Shown one piece after another: positions 53,521 to 62,972 of a stretch of DNA of 64,000 nt. The notes under the pieces are model-generated. The model worked only from the letters and a program-made list of their open reading frames with translations, was not told the origin of the DNA and searched no databases. A program made the translations under genes and the position numbers. The stretch is from AWTP1-13 sp963775835 (lineage in GTDB: Bacteria; Pseudomonadota; Alphaproteobacteria; Rhizobiales; Hyphomicrobiaceae), in NCBI GenBank assembly GCA_963775835.1, contig CAVZKV010000002.1, positions 124,001-188,000 on the forward strand, read 5' to 3'. Numbering within the stretch: position 1 is the first letter of the stretch; each line of letters starts with the position of its first letter.

Positions 53521-53985
53521 CTATAGACCTAGCTCGCTCAAACCGGGATGGTCGTCGGGGCGCCGTCCCAGCGGCCAGTGGTACATACGCTCGCTGGCTT
53601 TGATGGGTAGGTCATTGATACTGGCGATGCGCCTGCGCATCAGCCCGTGCTCGTCGAATTCCCAGTTCTCGTTGCCGTAGCTGCGGAACCAGTGACCGCT
53701 ATCATCGTGCCATTCGTAGGCGAAACGAACCGCGATACGGTTGTCGTGGAAGGCCCATACCTGTTTGATCAGGCGGTAGTCCAGCTCCTTGGTCCACTTG
53801 CGCATAAGAAAAGTCTCTATGGCGTCGCGACCTTGGAAGAATTCCGCACGATTGCGCCATTGACTGTCGACGGTGTAGGCGAGTGCCACCTTTGCGGGAT
53901 CGCGAGTGTTCCAAGCATCTTCGGCCATGCGGGCCTTTTGCGCCGACGTATCGGCTGTGAATGGCGGTAGAGGCGGACGGTTCAT
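53521..53985 (-). CDS. DUF1348/NTF2-like protein
   Basis: A 154-residue protein of the SnoaL/NTF2 fold. PFTADTSAQKARMAEDAWNTRDPAKVALAYTVDSQWRNR, then FLMRKWTKELDYRLIKQVWA and FRSYGNENWEFDEHGLMRRR are the DUF1348 signature. These proteins are cone-shaped dimers of unknown substrate. AAGGAGAGAAG precedes the ATG at 53985. Confidence 0.9.
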   Translation of the reverse strand: MNRPPLPPFTADTSAQKARMAEDAWNTRDPAKVALAYTVDSQWRNRAEFFQGRDAIETFLMRKWTKELDYRLIKQVWAFHDNRIAVRFAYEWHDDSGHWFRSYGNENWEFDEHGLMRRRIASINDLPIKASERMYHWPLGRRPDDHPGLSELGL

Positions 53986-54251
53986 AGCTTCTCTCCTTCG
54001 CGGGTGCTCGTCCATTTTCGCGTCTAACGTAGCGTCTTTCCGCCTGTCGACCTCGTGCCGACAAATGCGAGAGTTGCAGACGACGGCGCGCGGTCACGGC
54101 AGGCTGTGCGCAGGATGGCGCTTTACCGGTTGCAGAAAGCTTCGAAATCTAGCGCGAAGACGGTGCATGCCCCAGGTGAGAGTCCAGGAAGCGCGGCCTT
54201 AAGCCTGGCAGGCCTTGTCGCGTGTCTGCGATGCGCGCTAGCCTCGTTTTC

Positions 54252-55340
54252 ATGAACCGCGATGCCGTTGTACTGGTTTTGATCTCGGCGGTGCTGTTTG
54301 GTGCCTCTACGCCAGCGGCCAAAGCTCTGCTCGGCGCCATCGATCCCACTATCCTGGCGGGCCTGCTCTATTGCGGCGCAGGCATCGGCGTTGCCTTCCT
54401 TCGCCATTTTTGGCACCGATTCCTGTCGGCGCCCGGGGCTACCGAGGTGGCGCTCAGCGGCAGCGATTGGCCATGGTTGTTGGCTGCGATCCTGGTCGGC
54501 GGCATCATCGGTCCAATTCTCCTAATGCTTGGTCTCACCCACACCGACGCTGCTGCTGCGTCGCTGCTTTTGACGCTTGAAGGCGTCGCCACGGCCTTGA
54601 TGGCATGGTTCATTTTCAACGAAAATTTCAATCGCCGTGTTGCGCTAGGCATGGCGTGTCTCGTTGCCGGTGCCGTCGTTTTGTCCTGGTCGCAGCAACC
54701 AAACCTGGCCAGCGTGGCCGGCCCAATGGCGATCGTCGGCGCCTGCATCGCCTGGGGCCTCGATAATAATTTGACGCGCAGGGTCTCCCTCGCTGACCCA
54801 CTGCAGATCGTGGAGCTGAAGGGGTTGATCGCCGGACCCGTGAATTTGCTGCTCGGTTTCTCCGCCGGTGGCCACCTACCCGGATGGTCCGCGCTTGCTG
54901 CCGCCGGCCTTATAGGCTTCCTCGGGTTCGGCGTCAGCCTTGCGCTCTTCGTCCGGGCTCTGCGCCATCTCGGCACTGCGCGCACCGCAGCCTATTTCTC
55001 GACGGCACCGTTTTTTGGCGCGGTTGTTGCCATCGTGTTCCTGCATGAGCCGTTGACCCTCCAGCTGATCGCTGCGGGCCTGATGATGGCGGTCGGCGTG
55101 TGGCTGCATTTGACCGAGCGGCACGAGCACGAGCACGTTCACGAATCAATGGAGCATGCGCATCCGCACGTTCATGATGCGCATCACCAACACGAGCACG
55201 GTCCGGATGATCCTCCGGGAGAACCCCACACGCACGCCCATCGTCATGAACGCCTCAAGCACACGCACCCGCACGTGCCGGACATGCACCACACGCACGA
55301 ACATCGGACTGACCGCGTGAAGCGTGGTTCCGCTGGCTGA
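54252..55340 (+). CDS. EamA/DMT transporter with His-rich tail
   Basis: Inner-membrane carrier of the drug/metabolite superfamily, 362 residues. Ten helices in two EamA halves (VLISAVLFGASTPAAKALLG; ASVAGPMAIVGACIAWGLDNN). The last 75 residues are packed with His, Asp and Glu (HEHEHVHESMEHAHPHVHDA, then HTHAHRHERLKHTHPHVPDMHHTHEH). Such tails bind divalent metal, so the carrier may export or sense nickel, cobalt or zinc, which fits the chromate and NicO genes downstream. Alternative starts are at 54222 and 54231; none has a clear ribosome binding site. Confidence 0.88.
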   Translation: MNRDAVVLVLISAVLFGASTPAAKALLGAIDPTILAGLLYCGAGIGVAFLRHFWHRFLSAPGATEVALSGSDWPWLLAAILVGGIIGPILLMLGLTHTDAAAASLLLTLEGVATALMAWFIFNENFNRRVALGMACLVAGAVVLSWSQQPNLASVAGPMAIVGACIAWGLDNNLTRRVSLADPLQIVELKGLIAGPVNLLLGFSAGGHLPGWSALAAAGLIGFLGFGVSLALFVRALRHLGTARTAAYFSTAPFFGAVVAIVFLHEPLTLQLIAAGLMMAVGVWLHLTERHEHEHVHESMEHAHPHVHDAHHQHEHGPDDPPGEPHTHAHRHERLKHTHPHVPDMHHTHEHRTDRVKRGSAG

Positions 55341-55357
55341 GCCGCCGGCAGGATGGC

Positions 55358-55822
55358 TCAGCCGGCCTCGTATTGCTTCAAAAGCGCAATGAAGCGTTGC
55401 GGCGCCTTCTGCAGAAGCGCGTCGCAGGGTAGCCCGTACTTGCTGTGCATGACCTTCAAACTGTTGGCAGGGTCGCTGTTGATGGTCTCGACCATCTCTT
55501 TCAGCGCGACCTGGACCCTTTTGGTAGCCACCTTCTCATCGACACCGATGTAGCGCGCCACATTGATCCCTTGGCTCAGCATCGCTTGCCCAATCGATTT
55601 GATGCGCCCGACAGCGCCTCTCCTCATTTCCGATCTGGCGGAATTCTCGACAATTGAAGATAGCAAGGAGAAATAGGCGGCGCAGGTGCACATCTCGTGG
55701 CTGAGATCGTCAAGGCCGGATCGGCCTTTGTCGCGACTTTCTTCCCCAGCTTGTGCAGGAGCCAATAGTCCGCAACAGAGCACTGCTAATGCAAGCTGCT
55801 TTGCGATCGATGTTGTCCGCAT
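55358..55822 (-). CDS. Exported small protein of unknown function
   Basis: A 154-residue protein with a signal peptide (residues 1-25, LLAPAQA-GEE). The mature part has HEMCTCAAYFSLLSSIVENS, a Cys-x-Cys pair, and a helical body ending KYGLPCDALLQKAPQRFIALLKQ. It is widespread in rhizobia as far as I recall, function unknown. AAGGA precedes the ATG. It is convergent with the EamA gene. Confidence 0.8.
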   Translation of the reverse strand: MRTTSIAKQLALAVLCCGLLAPAQAGEESRDKGRSGLDDLSHEMCTCAAYFSLLSSIVENSARSEMRRGAVGRIKSIGQAMLSQGINVARYIGVDEKVATKRVQVALKEMVETINSDPANSLKVMHSKYGLPCDALLQKAPQRFIALLKQYEAG

Positions 55823-55849
55823 GATCGATCCTTTTGCATGGCGCCAGGG

Positions 55850-56098
55850 ATTCGACGCGCGCCGGTCCGGATAAGGGTGGACGGCTTCGGGCAGATAGAA
55901 CTCGGATCCTCGACGAGATTGCCCTGCCAAAGAAACGATCCGGCGTCGGTGGGCAACGATCGGCTCTGGATCTCGAGCAACCTTGTCGTGCCCGCGCCGT
56001 TTGGACCGATCTGGCCGAGGATCTCGCAGCGGCGCACGTTCAACGCAGGTAGCGAGAGCCGCGCCGAAACGGTGCGACATGTTCTGAGCCTTCAACAC
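55850..56098 (-). pseudogene. Branched-chain amino acid ABC ATPase (LivG-like) N-terminal relic
   Basis: One minus frame opens MLKAQNMSHRFGAALA and another continues LNVRRCEILGQIGPNGAGTT, RLLEI. Together these match the start of LivG (VL.A...S..FGG..AL..VSL.V..GEILGLIGPNGAGKTTL). The Walker A lysine is lost (GAGTTR for GAGKTT). The remainder merges into the small exported gene's upstream region, so only about 80 codons survive. Confidence 0.7.
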
Positions 56099-56114
56099 GG
56101 GCCGCGAGCCGGCT

Positions 56115-57044
56115 TCAGGACTTCACCGCTGCCTGTGCGTCCAAGACTTGCCTCAGCGATTGGGCGAGATCAATAGCTTTGCCCTTGCCCCAGTAATGCA
56201 GGAATAAGTAGCGGGGCTGCTCGTGGCTCATGTGCTGATGGATGGCGACGATGTTGATGCCTTCCTGGCGCATGGCCCGCAGGACAGGCTGCAGCTCGTT
56301 CTCCAGCATGGCGAAGTCGCCGTCGACGAACGCGGCCTCGTCGCTGCCTGCAAACGCCGCCCAGGTGTTGACGCCCATCTCCCTGCCAACGGGCAGCCCG
56401 TGCATGGTCGCGCTACGCCCGACGACGACCTTGAACATCCCCTGGTTGGATTGGCCCTTCATTCCCAGGGCCGTCTCTAACGGTGCGGATGTGATGGAAC
56501 TGGGAGACGCAACGCTGCCGGCGAAGGATTTGCTGGGGGCGGGGTTGGCAACCCGGATCTCCGCGATTTTGTCGTAGACCTTTTTCACACCCTCGGCGAG
56601 AGTTTTGGCATCCCCATGCCCTCCGATATGCATGAAGTAGACCTTGGGCTCATCGAAGAAAAAGTGATTGTGCAGCGCGGTCACTTCGAGACCGGCGTCG
56701 AATGCGGCACTCATGGCCGGATTGACCTCGTCCTCAAACACAACCGTGTCCCCCATCATCAGCGCTCGGGCTGCTGTCTGGTCTGGCGTGAACGCCGCCC
56801 AGGAACCGAGGCCCATAAACGGCGGCATGTTCCATTGATCGACCCGAACCTTCACGTCGGTCCTGGGATTGGTGATCTTGAAGACGCGCTCTTCGGGGAT
56901 CAACTGCCCCTTGAGACCCGTGGCCTCTTCAATGGCCACCGTATCGAGGTTCAGATCTTGGGCAAGCAGCCGCGGGTGGTAGAAAAAGGCGAGGGCGGCT
57001 GCGCCGACAAGCAGGGAAAGGGTCAGTGACAATTTGGGTCGCAT
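56115..57044 (-). CDS. DUF1259 (LpqO-like) exported protein
   Basis: A 309-residue secreted protein with two copies of a DUF1259 half: FMGLGSWAAFTPDQT, GLEVTALHNHFFFDEPKVYFMHIGGHGD; and MGVNTWAAFAGSDEAA, GINIVAIHQHMSHEQPRYLFLHYWGKG. Each half carries an H-N/Q-H motif and a partner His, a likely metal site. The signal peptide covers about residues 1-29. GGAGG precedes the ATG at 57044. It lies 91 bases downstream of the SOD fragment on the same strand as the chr genes and may be the last member of that operon. Confidence 0.9.
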   Translation of the reverse strand: MRPKLSLTLSLLVGAAALAFFYHPRLLAQDLNLDTVAIEEATGLKGQLIPEERVFKITNPRTDVKVRVDQWNMPPFMGLGSWAAFTPDQTAARALMMGDTVVFEDEVNPAMSAAFDAGLEVTALHNHFFFDEPKVYFMHIGGHGDAKTLAEGVKKVYDKIAEIRVANPAPSKSFAGSVASPSSITSAPLETALGMKGQSNQGMFKVVVGRSATMHGLPVGREMGVNTWAAFAGSDEAAFVDGDFAMLENELQPVLRAMRQEGINIVAIHQHMSHEQPRYLFLHYWGKGKAIDLAQSLRQVLDAQAAVKS

Positions 57045-57134
57045 GGAGACCTCCAAATGTTGAGGCTGCGCCTCGGCAGCCTGCCGTGATCCCCCTGTGT
57101 TCGAAACTTCAAGTGCGCCTTGCGGTTCGCAATG

Positions 57135-57310
57135 TCACGCCGATTTGCTGTAGGCGGCAAACAGCCTGTCCGCATTGGCCCAGCGGATCACGTTCATGAA
57201 GGTGTCAACGTAGGTCGCTGCCTTGGCGCCGTAGACGATGTGATAAGAATGCTCGTACATATCCAACGCCAGCATCGGTCGGCCGCCGGCGAGCGTGTGG
57301 CAATGATCCG
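57135..57310 (-). pseudogene. Fe/Mn superoxide dismutase (ChrC-type) C-terminal fragment
   Basis: The minus frame reads HTLAGGRPMLALDMYEHSYH, IVYGAKAATYVDTFMNVIRW, ANADRLFAAYSKSA and stops at 57135. LDMYEHSYH holds the conserved Asp and His metal ligands (D-x-x-x-H-x-x-x). ChrC, the SOD member of chromate operons, is the best fit because of its place right after chrA. The first two thirds, with two of the metal-binding histidines, are gone. Confidence 0.85.
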
Positions 57311-57384
57311 AGCGATGCTCTTCGCCTCACCGGCGGCGACGACCATATAGCTGAAGACGACACCAGCAATTGAGACACTCCAGA

Positions 57385-58790
57385 TCAGGCGATCGCTCCC
57401 ACCACATAAAGACCAATGCCTACAAGGCAGCATGCCGCCAGCGTCGGAAGCATCCCGATCTTGAAGCGGAAGACAGCGATTGCCGCGGCCAGCGACAGCA
57501 GAAGCGCCCAAGGATCTACGCTGGTGAAGATCGGGGCTTCGAAGGCAAACGGAAACGTTTGCACCGATACCGTCTGGCGAAAGACCGTATGGATGGCAAA
57601 CCATATTGCCAGGTTGAGCACCACCCCGACCACAGCGGCCGTGATGGCCGACAAGGCCGCGCTCAGTGCTTTGTTGCCGCGCAGCGTTTCAATAAACGGC
57701 GCACCTAGGAAAATCCAAAGGAAGCAAGGCGTGAACGTCACCCAGGTCGCGAGCAGCCCACCCAAGGTGCCGGCCAGCATCGGCGAAAGCGCGCCCGGAT
57801 GGCGAAATGCCGCCATGAAGCCGACGAACTGCAGGACCATGATCAGCGGCCCGGGCGTCGTCTCGGCCATGCCAAGGCCGTCCAGCATCTCGCCGGGCTT
57901 GAGCCAGCCGTAGTGCTCGACCGCTTGCTGGGCGACGTAGGCCAGCACGGCGTAGGCGCCGCCGAAGGTCACCATCGCCGTCTTGCTGAAGAACACCGCG
58001 ATCTGGCTGAAGACGTTGTCTGCCCCGAGCCAGAGGAGCAGCGAGACCGGGATCAACCAAAGCGCCAGCCAGACGGCGGAAACTCGCAAGGCGCGCGAGG
58101 ACGGTCGGGCGTGGTGCTCGGGCAGTCGTCGCCGAGCAGGCTCTCGACGACGACCACTCCGCCTTGCCTCTGCCTGGTCCGTGGCCTCCGCCGGCCTGAA
58201 AGGCGGCAGCCTCCGCGACCGCCGACGAAGCCGATCGGCGCCGCGCGCAAAGATGATGAGCGGGAACGGGACGTTGAGAAAGAAGATGCCGACGAAAGCC
58301 GCGGCGGCGAGCGCGACCATGACTCGGTTCTTGAGCGCGCGTCGGCCGATGCGAACCACGGCCTCGACCACGACCGCGAGCACGGCCGCCTTGAGACCAA
58401 AGAACAACGCGACGATGATCGGAACGTTGCCCAGCCGGCGTAGAGTAGCTGAGGGCCATGATGGCGAGAAGCCCGGGCAGCACGAACAGGCCGCCGGCGA
58501 GATCCGCCGAGCGTGCGGTGCAGCAGCCAGCCGATGTAGGTGGCGAGCTGCTGGGCCTCGGGACCGGGCAGCAGCATGCAGTAGTTGAGGGCGTGCAGAA
58601 ACGCGTTCCTCGCAAACCCACCGCTTCTCCTCGACGAGGATGCGATGCATGACCGCGATCTGGCCGGCCGGGCCGCCGAAGCTGAGGCCGGCCACGCGAG
58701 CCATGTCCAGAACGCCTCCTGCAACGATACGCCGTGACGGGGAACATCGGTAGCTTTGCTTACGACCTGGATTGCGGATGCCTCGCTCAC
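57385..58790 (-). pseudogene. chrA: Chromate transporter ChrA, many frameshifts
   Basis: Two-domain inner-membrane chromate exporter. Joined frames read VSLQEAFWTW, then VAGLSFGGPAGQIAVMHRIL, FLHALNYCMLLPGPEAQQLA, LAGGLFVLPGLLAIMALS, VPIIVALFFGLKAAVLAVVV and NVPFPLIIFARGA, then a clean second half with AMVTFGGAYAVLAYVAQQAV, GLGMAETTPGPLIMVLQFVG and ALSPMLAGTLGGLLATWVTF to the stop at 57385. At least six frame changes lie between about 58050 and 58740, with all key residues kept. The start is a GTG at 58790 with GGAG before it, one base after the chrB stop, so the two are coupled. Confidence 0.88.
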
Positions 58791-58791
58791 G

Positions 58792-59610
58792 TCAGGCTCC
58801 CGGCTTGTGGCTCGGCCAGTTGTGGGTTTCTGCTGTCGCCTCGCGACACCAGCGGTACATGGCGTCGTAGAAACCCATGGCCGCCTCGAGCTGCTCGAGG
58901 TCGTCGCGATACATGCGCGAGTAGCCGAGCGACGCTGCAAGCAGACCCGGTGCTTCCGGAGCGAGGTCAAGGCGGGCCGTGTCGGCGCCGCGCACAATGC
59001 TTGCCAATCGCGCCAAGGGCTCGGAGCTGAGCGCAAATTCTTCGAGCATGGTATCGAAGGTGCAAGTCGCACCACGGTGACTCCAGAACACACCGTCAAT
59101 GTCAAAGGGCGTGGCGTTGAAGCGCTCCGCAACGGCAGTAACCTCGGCGGGAAGGACGAATAGAAACACCGCATTGCGATCGACGAAACGGCGAATGAGC
59201 CAGGGGCAGGCAATGCGATCGACCTTAGGTCGGCTCCGCGTTACCCACACGGTGCGGCCCTGTCCGTCGCGCACCGGCATCTTGTCGGTGCGAACGAGCA
59301 TCTCGCCAGCCTTCTTCCAACCTTCGAATCCCCCTTCCAGCGTCTGCGCGTCGATGCCCTCGTGCCTGAGCCATGCGGCCGTGCCTTCGCTCAACTTCTG
59401 CCCGCGTTGGCAAACGACGATGACCACCTTGCCGCGATAGTCGGGGGTCCAGCTTGCGATGGCGCGATAGTCGCGGCGCAGCGATCCCGGCAGCAGGCGG
59501 GGATCGGCGCGGTAGTCGTCGTCGAGGCGCACGTCGATAACGACTGGTGCGTTTGGCACGCCAACGAGACGCGAAAGTTGCGGAACGGTGATGAGGGTGG
59601 CTGCAGGCAT
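58792..59610 (-). CDS. chrB: Rhodanese-ChrB fusion protein
   Basis: A 272-residue protein with a rhodanese domain (residues 1-115; active-site Cys67 in VIVVCQRGQKLS) and a ChrB C-terminal domain (from WVTRSRPKVDRIACPWLIRR on, then FDIDGVFWSHRGATCTFDTMLEEF). ChrB is the sensor/regulator or accessory protein of chromate operons. The rhodanese part suggests a link to sulfur or thiol chemistry. AAGGG lies before the ATG. It is the first gene of the chrB-chrA-SOD set. No separate N-terminal ChrB domain is present. Confidence 0.9.
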   Translation of the reverse strand: MPAATLITVPQLSRLVGVPNAPVVIDVRLDDDYRADPRLLPGSLRRDYRAIASWTPDYRGKVVIVVCQRGQKLSEGTAAWLRHEGIDAQTLEGGFEGWKKAGEMLVRTDKMPVRDGQGRTVWVTRSRPKVDRIACPWLIRRFVDRNAVFLFVLPAEVTAVAERFNATPFDIDGVFWSHRGATCTFDTMLEEFALSSEPLARLASIVRGADTARLDLAPEAPGLLAASLGYSRMYRDDLEQLEAAMGFYDAMYRWCREATAETHNWPSHKPGA

Positions 59611-60020
59611 AGCGTCCCTTCCCTAGTTGGGAGTGTGGACGCGATCTTTTAGCCGCAGCCTCACGGGGTAATCGCGGATAACCCCTTAGGCCTTCTATGC
59701 CACGGACGATGCCCTGAAACAAGAGGGCCGGGCAGGGCGTGTCTGCGTCGAGCGAGTAGAAATCGCTTTGACCGGACCCCCGGTAACATTGACGCGCCCA
59801 AGTTTTGAACCCCTTTGTGATGCTGCGCCCTCGACGCTGCAATCTGTGCGCCGGGCCGGAGGTGAAATGACCGAAATCCCAACCTGGCCGCATCGGCGGC
59901 ACCCGCGGTTGATCATCCTCCCAATATTGTGAATGGCGGGATGGGCGCCCTCCGTGTTTGTCGCTACCGCCACTGGCGTCTCACCCCGGCCATCGGCTGA
60001 TGCAAGAACCTCGAGGCACG
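59611..60020. other. Divergent promoter region
   Basis: Separates chrB from the beta-propeller gene and holds the promoters of both. No extra gene is recognisable. A chromate operator would be expected here, but I could not identify a clear dyad. Confidence 0.4.
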
Positions 60021-61052
60021 ATGAGCTCGTCCTCACCTACACGTCCCACGTGGCGCGCGTTTGCGCTGAGTTTGAGCGCTGTCTTGAGCATCACGTTCCT
60101 CGGTTCTATGGCGCTGGCGCAGCAAGAGGGCAGCGCTCTTCTCGAGTTGGAGGCCAAGGTCCCTCTCGGGGAGGCGCGCGGACGCATTGACCATCTTGCC
60201 GTCGATCCTGTCCGCAAGCGCGTCTTCATCGCTGAACTGGAAAACAATAGCCTCGGGATCGTCGATCTAAATTCCGCACGCCTGCTAAGGCGAATTGCCG
60301 ACCTGAACGAGCCCCAGGGCGTCGCCTACGAACCGCAAACCGACACGGTGTTTGTTGCCAATGGCGGCGACGGTACGGTGCGGTCGTTTCGCGGTGAGGA
60401 TTTTGTGGCGACGGCGCGTTTAGAGCTCGGCTCGGGTGCCGATAACATTCGGGTCGATGGCGATCCCGCGCTGCTCTATGTGGGCTATGGCTCGGGGGCG
60501 CTGGCTGTCATTGACCCCTTCAGTAGGACCAAGCGCAAAGATATTGCACTGTCGACCCATCCTGAGAGCTTCCAAATCAGCCGCAGCACCCGTCAAATCT
60601 TCGTCAATCTTCCTGACGCGCAAGCGATCGCGGTAATCGCCCCCGACGAGGGTCAACAACCGGAAATCTGGCCCGTCGGCAGAGGGCGGAGGGGAAACTT
60701 CGCGATGGCCCTCGACGACGACAGTCATCACCTGATGGTCGTCTTTAGAGCTCCTCCAAAGCTTGGCGTACTCGACATGCGGGATAGAACCCCGATTGCC
60801 GAGCGCGACACCTGTGGGGACGTCGACGACGTTTTCGTCGATGGCAGAAGGCAGCGGATCTACGTCATCTGCGGCGAGGGGTTTATCGACGTGTTCGAGG
60901 CTCGGGCCGCCTATGCACGCTTGGCTCGGGTTACAACGCGTCGTGGGGCTCGCACCGGCCTATTCAGCCCGGAACTCGATCGATTGGCCGTTGCCATACG
61001 CGCCAGCGAGCATGAACCCGCAGCGCTCTGGGTCTACCGCCCGCTGCCCTGA
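60021..61052 (+). CDS. YncE-like beta-propeller protein
   Basis: A 343-residue exported protein. Signal peptide about residues 1-34 (FLGSMALAQQ). The body has repeated blades (KRVFIAELENNSLGIVDLNS, DTVFVANGGDGTVRSF, LLYVGYGSGALAVIDPFS, RQIFVNLPDAQAIAVIAPDE, QRIYVICGEGFIDVFEARA), the YVTN/YncE seven-blade pattern. It probably binds a small ligand or protein in the periplasm; its role with chr is unknown. GAGG precedes the ATG at 60021. Confidence 0.88.
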   Translation: MSSSSPTRPTWRAFALSLSAVLSITFLGSMALAQQEGSALLELEAKVPLGEARGRIDHLAVDPVRKRVFIAELENNSLGIVDLNSARLLRRIADLNEPQGVAYEPQTDTVFVANGGDGTVRSFRGEDFVATARLELGSGADNIRVDGDPALLYVGYGSGALAVIDPFSRTKRKDIALSTHPESFQISRSTRQIFVNLPDAQAIAVIAPDEGQQPEIWPVGRGRRGNFAMALDDDSHHLMVVFRAPPKLGVLDMRDRTPIAERDTCGDVDDVFVDGRRQRIYVICGEGFIDVFEARAAYARLARVTTRRGARTGLFSPELDRLAVAIRASEHEPAALWVYRPLP

Positions 61053-61244
61053 CACAGGAGACGACCTCAGGTCGTCAAAGCGCGCATCCTCCGACGTGCT
61101 TGCTCGAAGTGGCAGATGCCGGAGAGACATCTGATTGGTGGGGTTGGGCTTACGTCAATGACGCCGCCCCCTGCCGCCGGCGAAAACGCGGGACGGTCGC
61201 ACGCAGGCGCAGCCCGCCAGGGTTCGCGCCCGCCGAGCCCGCTG

Positions 61245-62477
61245 CTAATATTCCTCCGGCGGTCGCAGGTGACGGAACTGTTTCAGGAGCAGCAGATCGT
61301 AAGCGATCTTTAGGATCCCACAGATCACCAGCGGCCAGGCCTCGAATCCACCGGCGAAGAGGGCACCCGCGATAGCCGGACTTGCAGCAGCGGCGAGACT
61401 GCGCGGTACCGCCGTGAAGCTGGCAGCCGCCGGTCGCTCGGCAGGCGTCACCACCGCCATCACGTAGGAAGAGCGCGTCGGTACGTCCATCTGAGAGAGC
61501 GCTGACCTGATGAGGAGAAGGACAAGCGCAATCGCGAGGTTTGGCGCGATGGCGGCAAGAATCAGGCACACACTCGAGGGAATGTGGGTGAAGACCATCG
61601 TGTTGACGAGGCCGATCCGCTTCGATAGCCAGGCCGCGACAGGAAAGGAGAAGGCTGCAAGGACGCCACTCCAAAAGAAAAACAATGCTGCCGTGGCAAG
61701 CGACAGATCGAATTTATGAAACAGCCACAAGGCCACCAGCGATTGCACGGCGAAGCCGCCAGCAAACGAGTCGATACAAAAAAGTGCCGCCATCCTGTAG
61801 ACGATCCCCCGCGATGGCCCAAGGGCAGACACGGATTTATCCGCGATTGGCGCAACAGCAGCGGGAATCTGCGCGTAGAGGGCAGCGCCACCCAGGCCGA
61901 TAAGGGCATAGAAAACAAACATCGCCCTGAGTGCCGAGAGCGGCGAAATGCCAAGGCCGGTGAGAACCTCTGGGCTCGCCGACGCGAGAGCTCCCAATGC
62001 GGCAGCCAATGCCCCGACCAGACTGTAACGGGCGAACATTTGCGTGCGCTCTAAGTCAACAACCGACCGTGACAGCACTGCATGCTCGAGCGGGACGAAA
62101 ATGCTGACACTGCCGGCAGAGGGGTTGATGGTCCCAATGAACGCCACGAGCCCAATCACCGCATACGCACTGGAAGCCGCAAATGCCAGGCCCGTGACCA
62201 CCATGAGGCCAGCGCCGGCGATCAACAATCGCCGCTGGTCGGCGCGGGCGCCGAGGAACCCGACGGCTAGCGTAGTCAGCGCTGATCCGAAAAGCGCCAA
62301 TGTGGCAATGACGCCGACCTCGAGAGGGCCCAGCCCCAGGGCGGTCAGATAAACTGGCAACAGCACGGCCGTATAGCCATCGCCGAAATCACGCAGCGCC
62401 CGCGCCCCGTAGACGTAACGGGTCGCGGCAAGCGGCGCGCGGACCTTGCTCGCTGGCGGTTCCATCACGCCGTGCAT
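61245..62477 (-). CDS. MFS transporter
   Basis: A 410-residue, 12-helix carrier. DFGDGYTAVLLPVYLTALGL opens TM1, AGLMVVTGLAFAASSAYAVI and TINPSAGSVSIFVPLEHAVL follow, and late RSALSQMDVPTRSSYVMAVV is the distinctive signature of a group of MFS proteins of unknown substrate. The start may be the ATG at 62477 or 62465. The chr and nickel genes around it hint at a stress-export role only by position. Confidence 0.85.
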   Translation of the reverse strand: MHGVMEPPASKVRAPLAATRYVYGARALRDFGDGYTAVLLPVYLTALGLGPLEVGVIATLALFGSALTTLAVGFLGARADQRRLLIAGAGLMVVTGLAFAASSAYAVIGLVAFIGTINPSAGSVSIFVPLEHAVLSRSVVDLERTQMFARYSLVGALAAALGALASASPEVLTGLGISPLSALRAMFVFYALIGLGGAALYAQIPAAVAPIADKSVSALGPSRGIVYRMAALFCIDSFAGGFAVQSLVALWLFHKFDLSLATAALFFFWSGVLAAFSFPVAAWLSKRIGLVNTMVFTHIPSSVCLILAAIAPNLAIALVLLLIRSALSQMDVPTRSSYVMAVVTPAERPAAASFTAVPRSLAAAASPAIAGALFAGGFEAWPLVICGILKIAYDLLLLKQFRHLRPPEEY

Positions 62478-62599
62478 CTCGGCACCATTCCCGGATCTCG
62501 AAGCGTCTCGTAAACTAGCTGCGGCCAAACCCCGACCATACCAGATGAGCAATCTTATACTCCCTGCGGCCCAAAAGAGCCGCTTTCAGCTTTGAAATA

Positions 62600-62926
62600 T
62601 CATGCCGCTTCCATCGCACTGCCGGACAAATCGAACCGGCTAGCTCCCTTCCGATCTCCTGGGGCTCGGTCGCGAATGCTGTTCGGCTGGGGCGGTTTGG
62701 GAAAGGTGTCCTCGAGATAGCCGACAATGGCGCTGGTCTCATTGAGTGTGAAATCGTCATGCCGCAGCATCGGCACGCCGGTTGAAGGGATGCAATTCAA
62801 GGTGACTAGGCTTGCCTCCGGTTCCAGGTCATGGAACGCGTGGGGTACATGCTTGGGCGTGAGCACCAGCCCTACAGTGTTGACGAAGGTGCTGCGCGCA
62901 AAGCCGTAGACAATGATATCGGCCAT
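62600..62926 (-). pseudogene. Glutathione S-transferase N-terminal domain fragment
   Basis: The frame gives MADIIVYGFARSTFVNTVGL, VLTPKHVPHAFHDLEPEA, IPSTGVPMLRHDDFTLNETS and AIVGYLEDTFPKP. This is the thioredoxin-like glutathione-binding half of a GST (V P x L x H D D F x L x E S x A I). It stops after about 108 residues, without the helical C-terminal domain, so it is not a complete enzyme. TVGLVLTPKHVPHA is close to the GST helix 1 pattern. Confidence 0.72.
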
Positions 62927-62972
62927 GGTTTTCTGGTCCCGAGGTTCCGCAGCGGGGAAATTTTCAAGCCGA

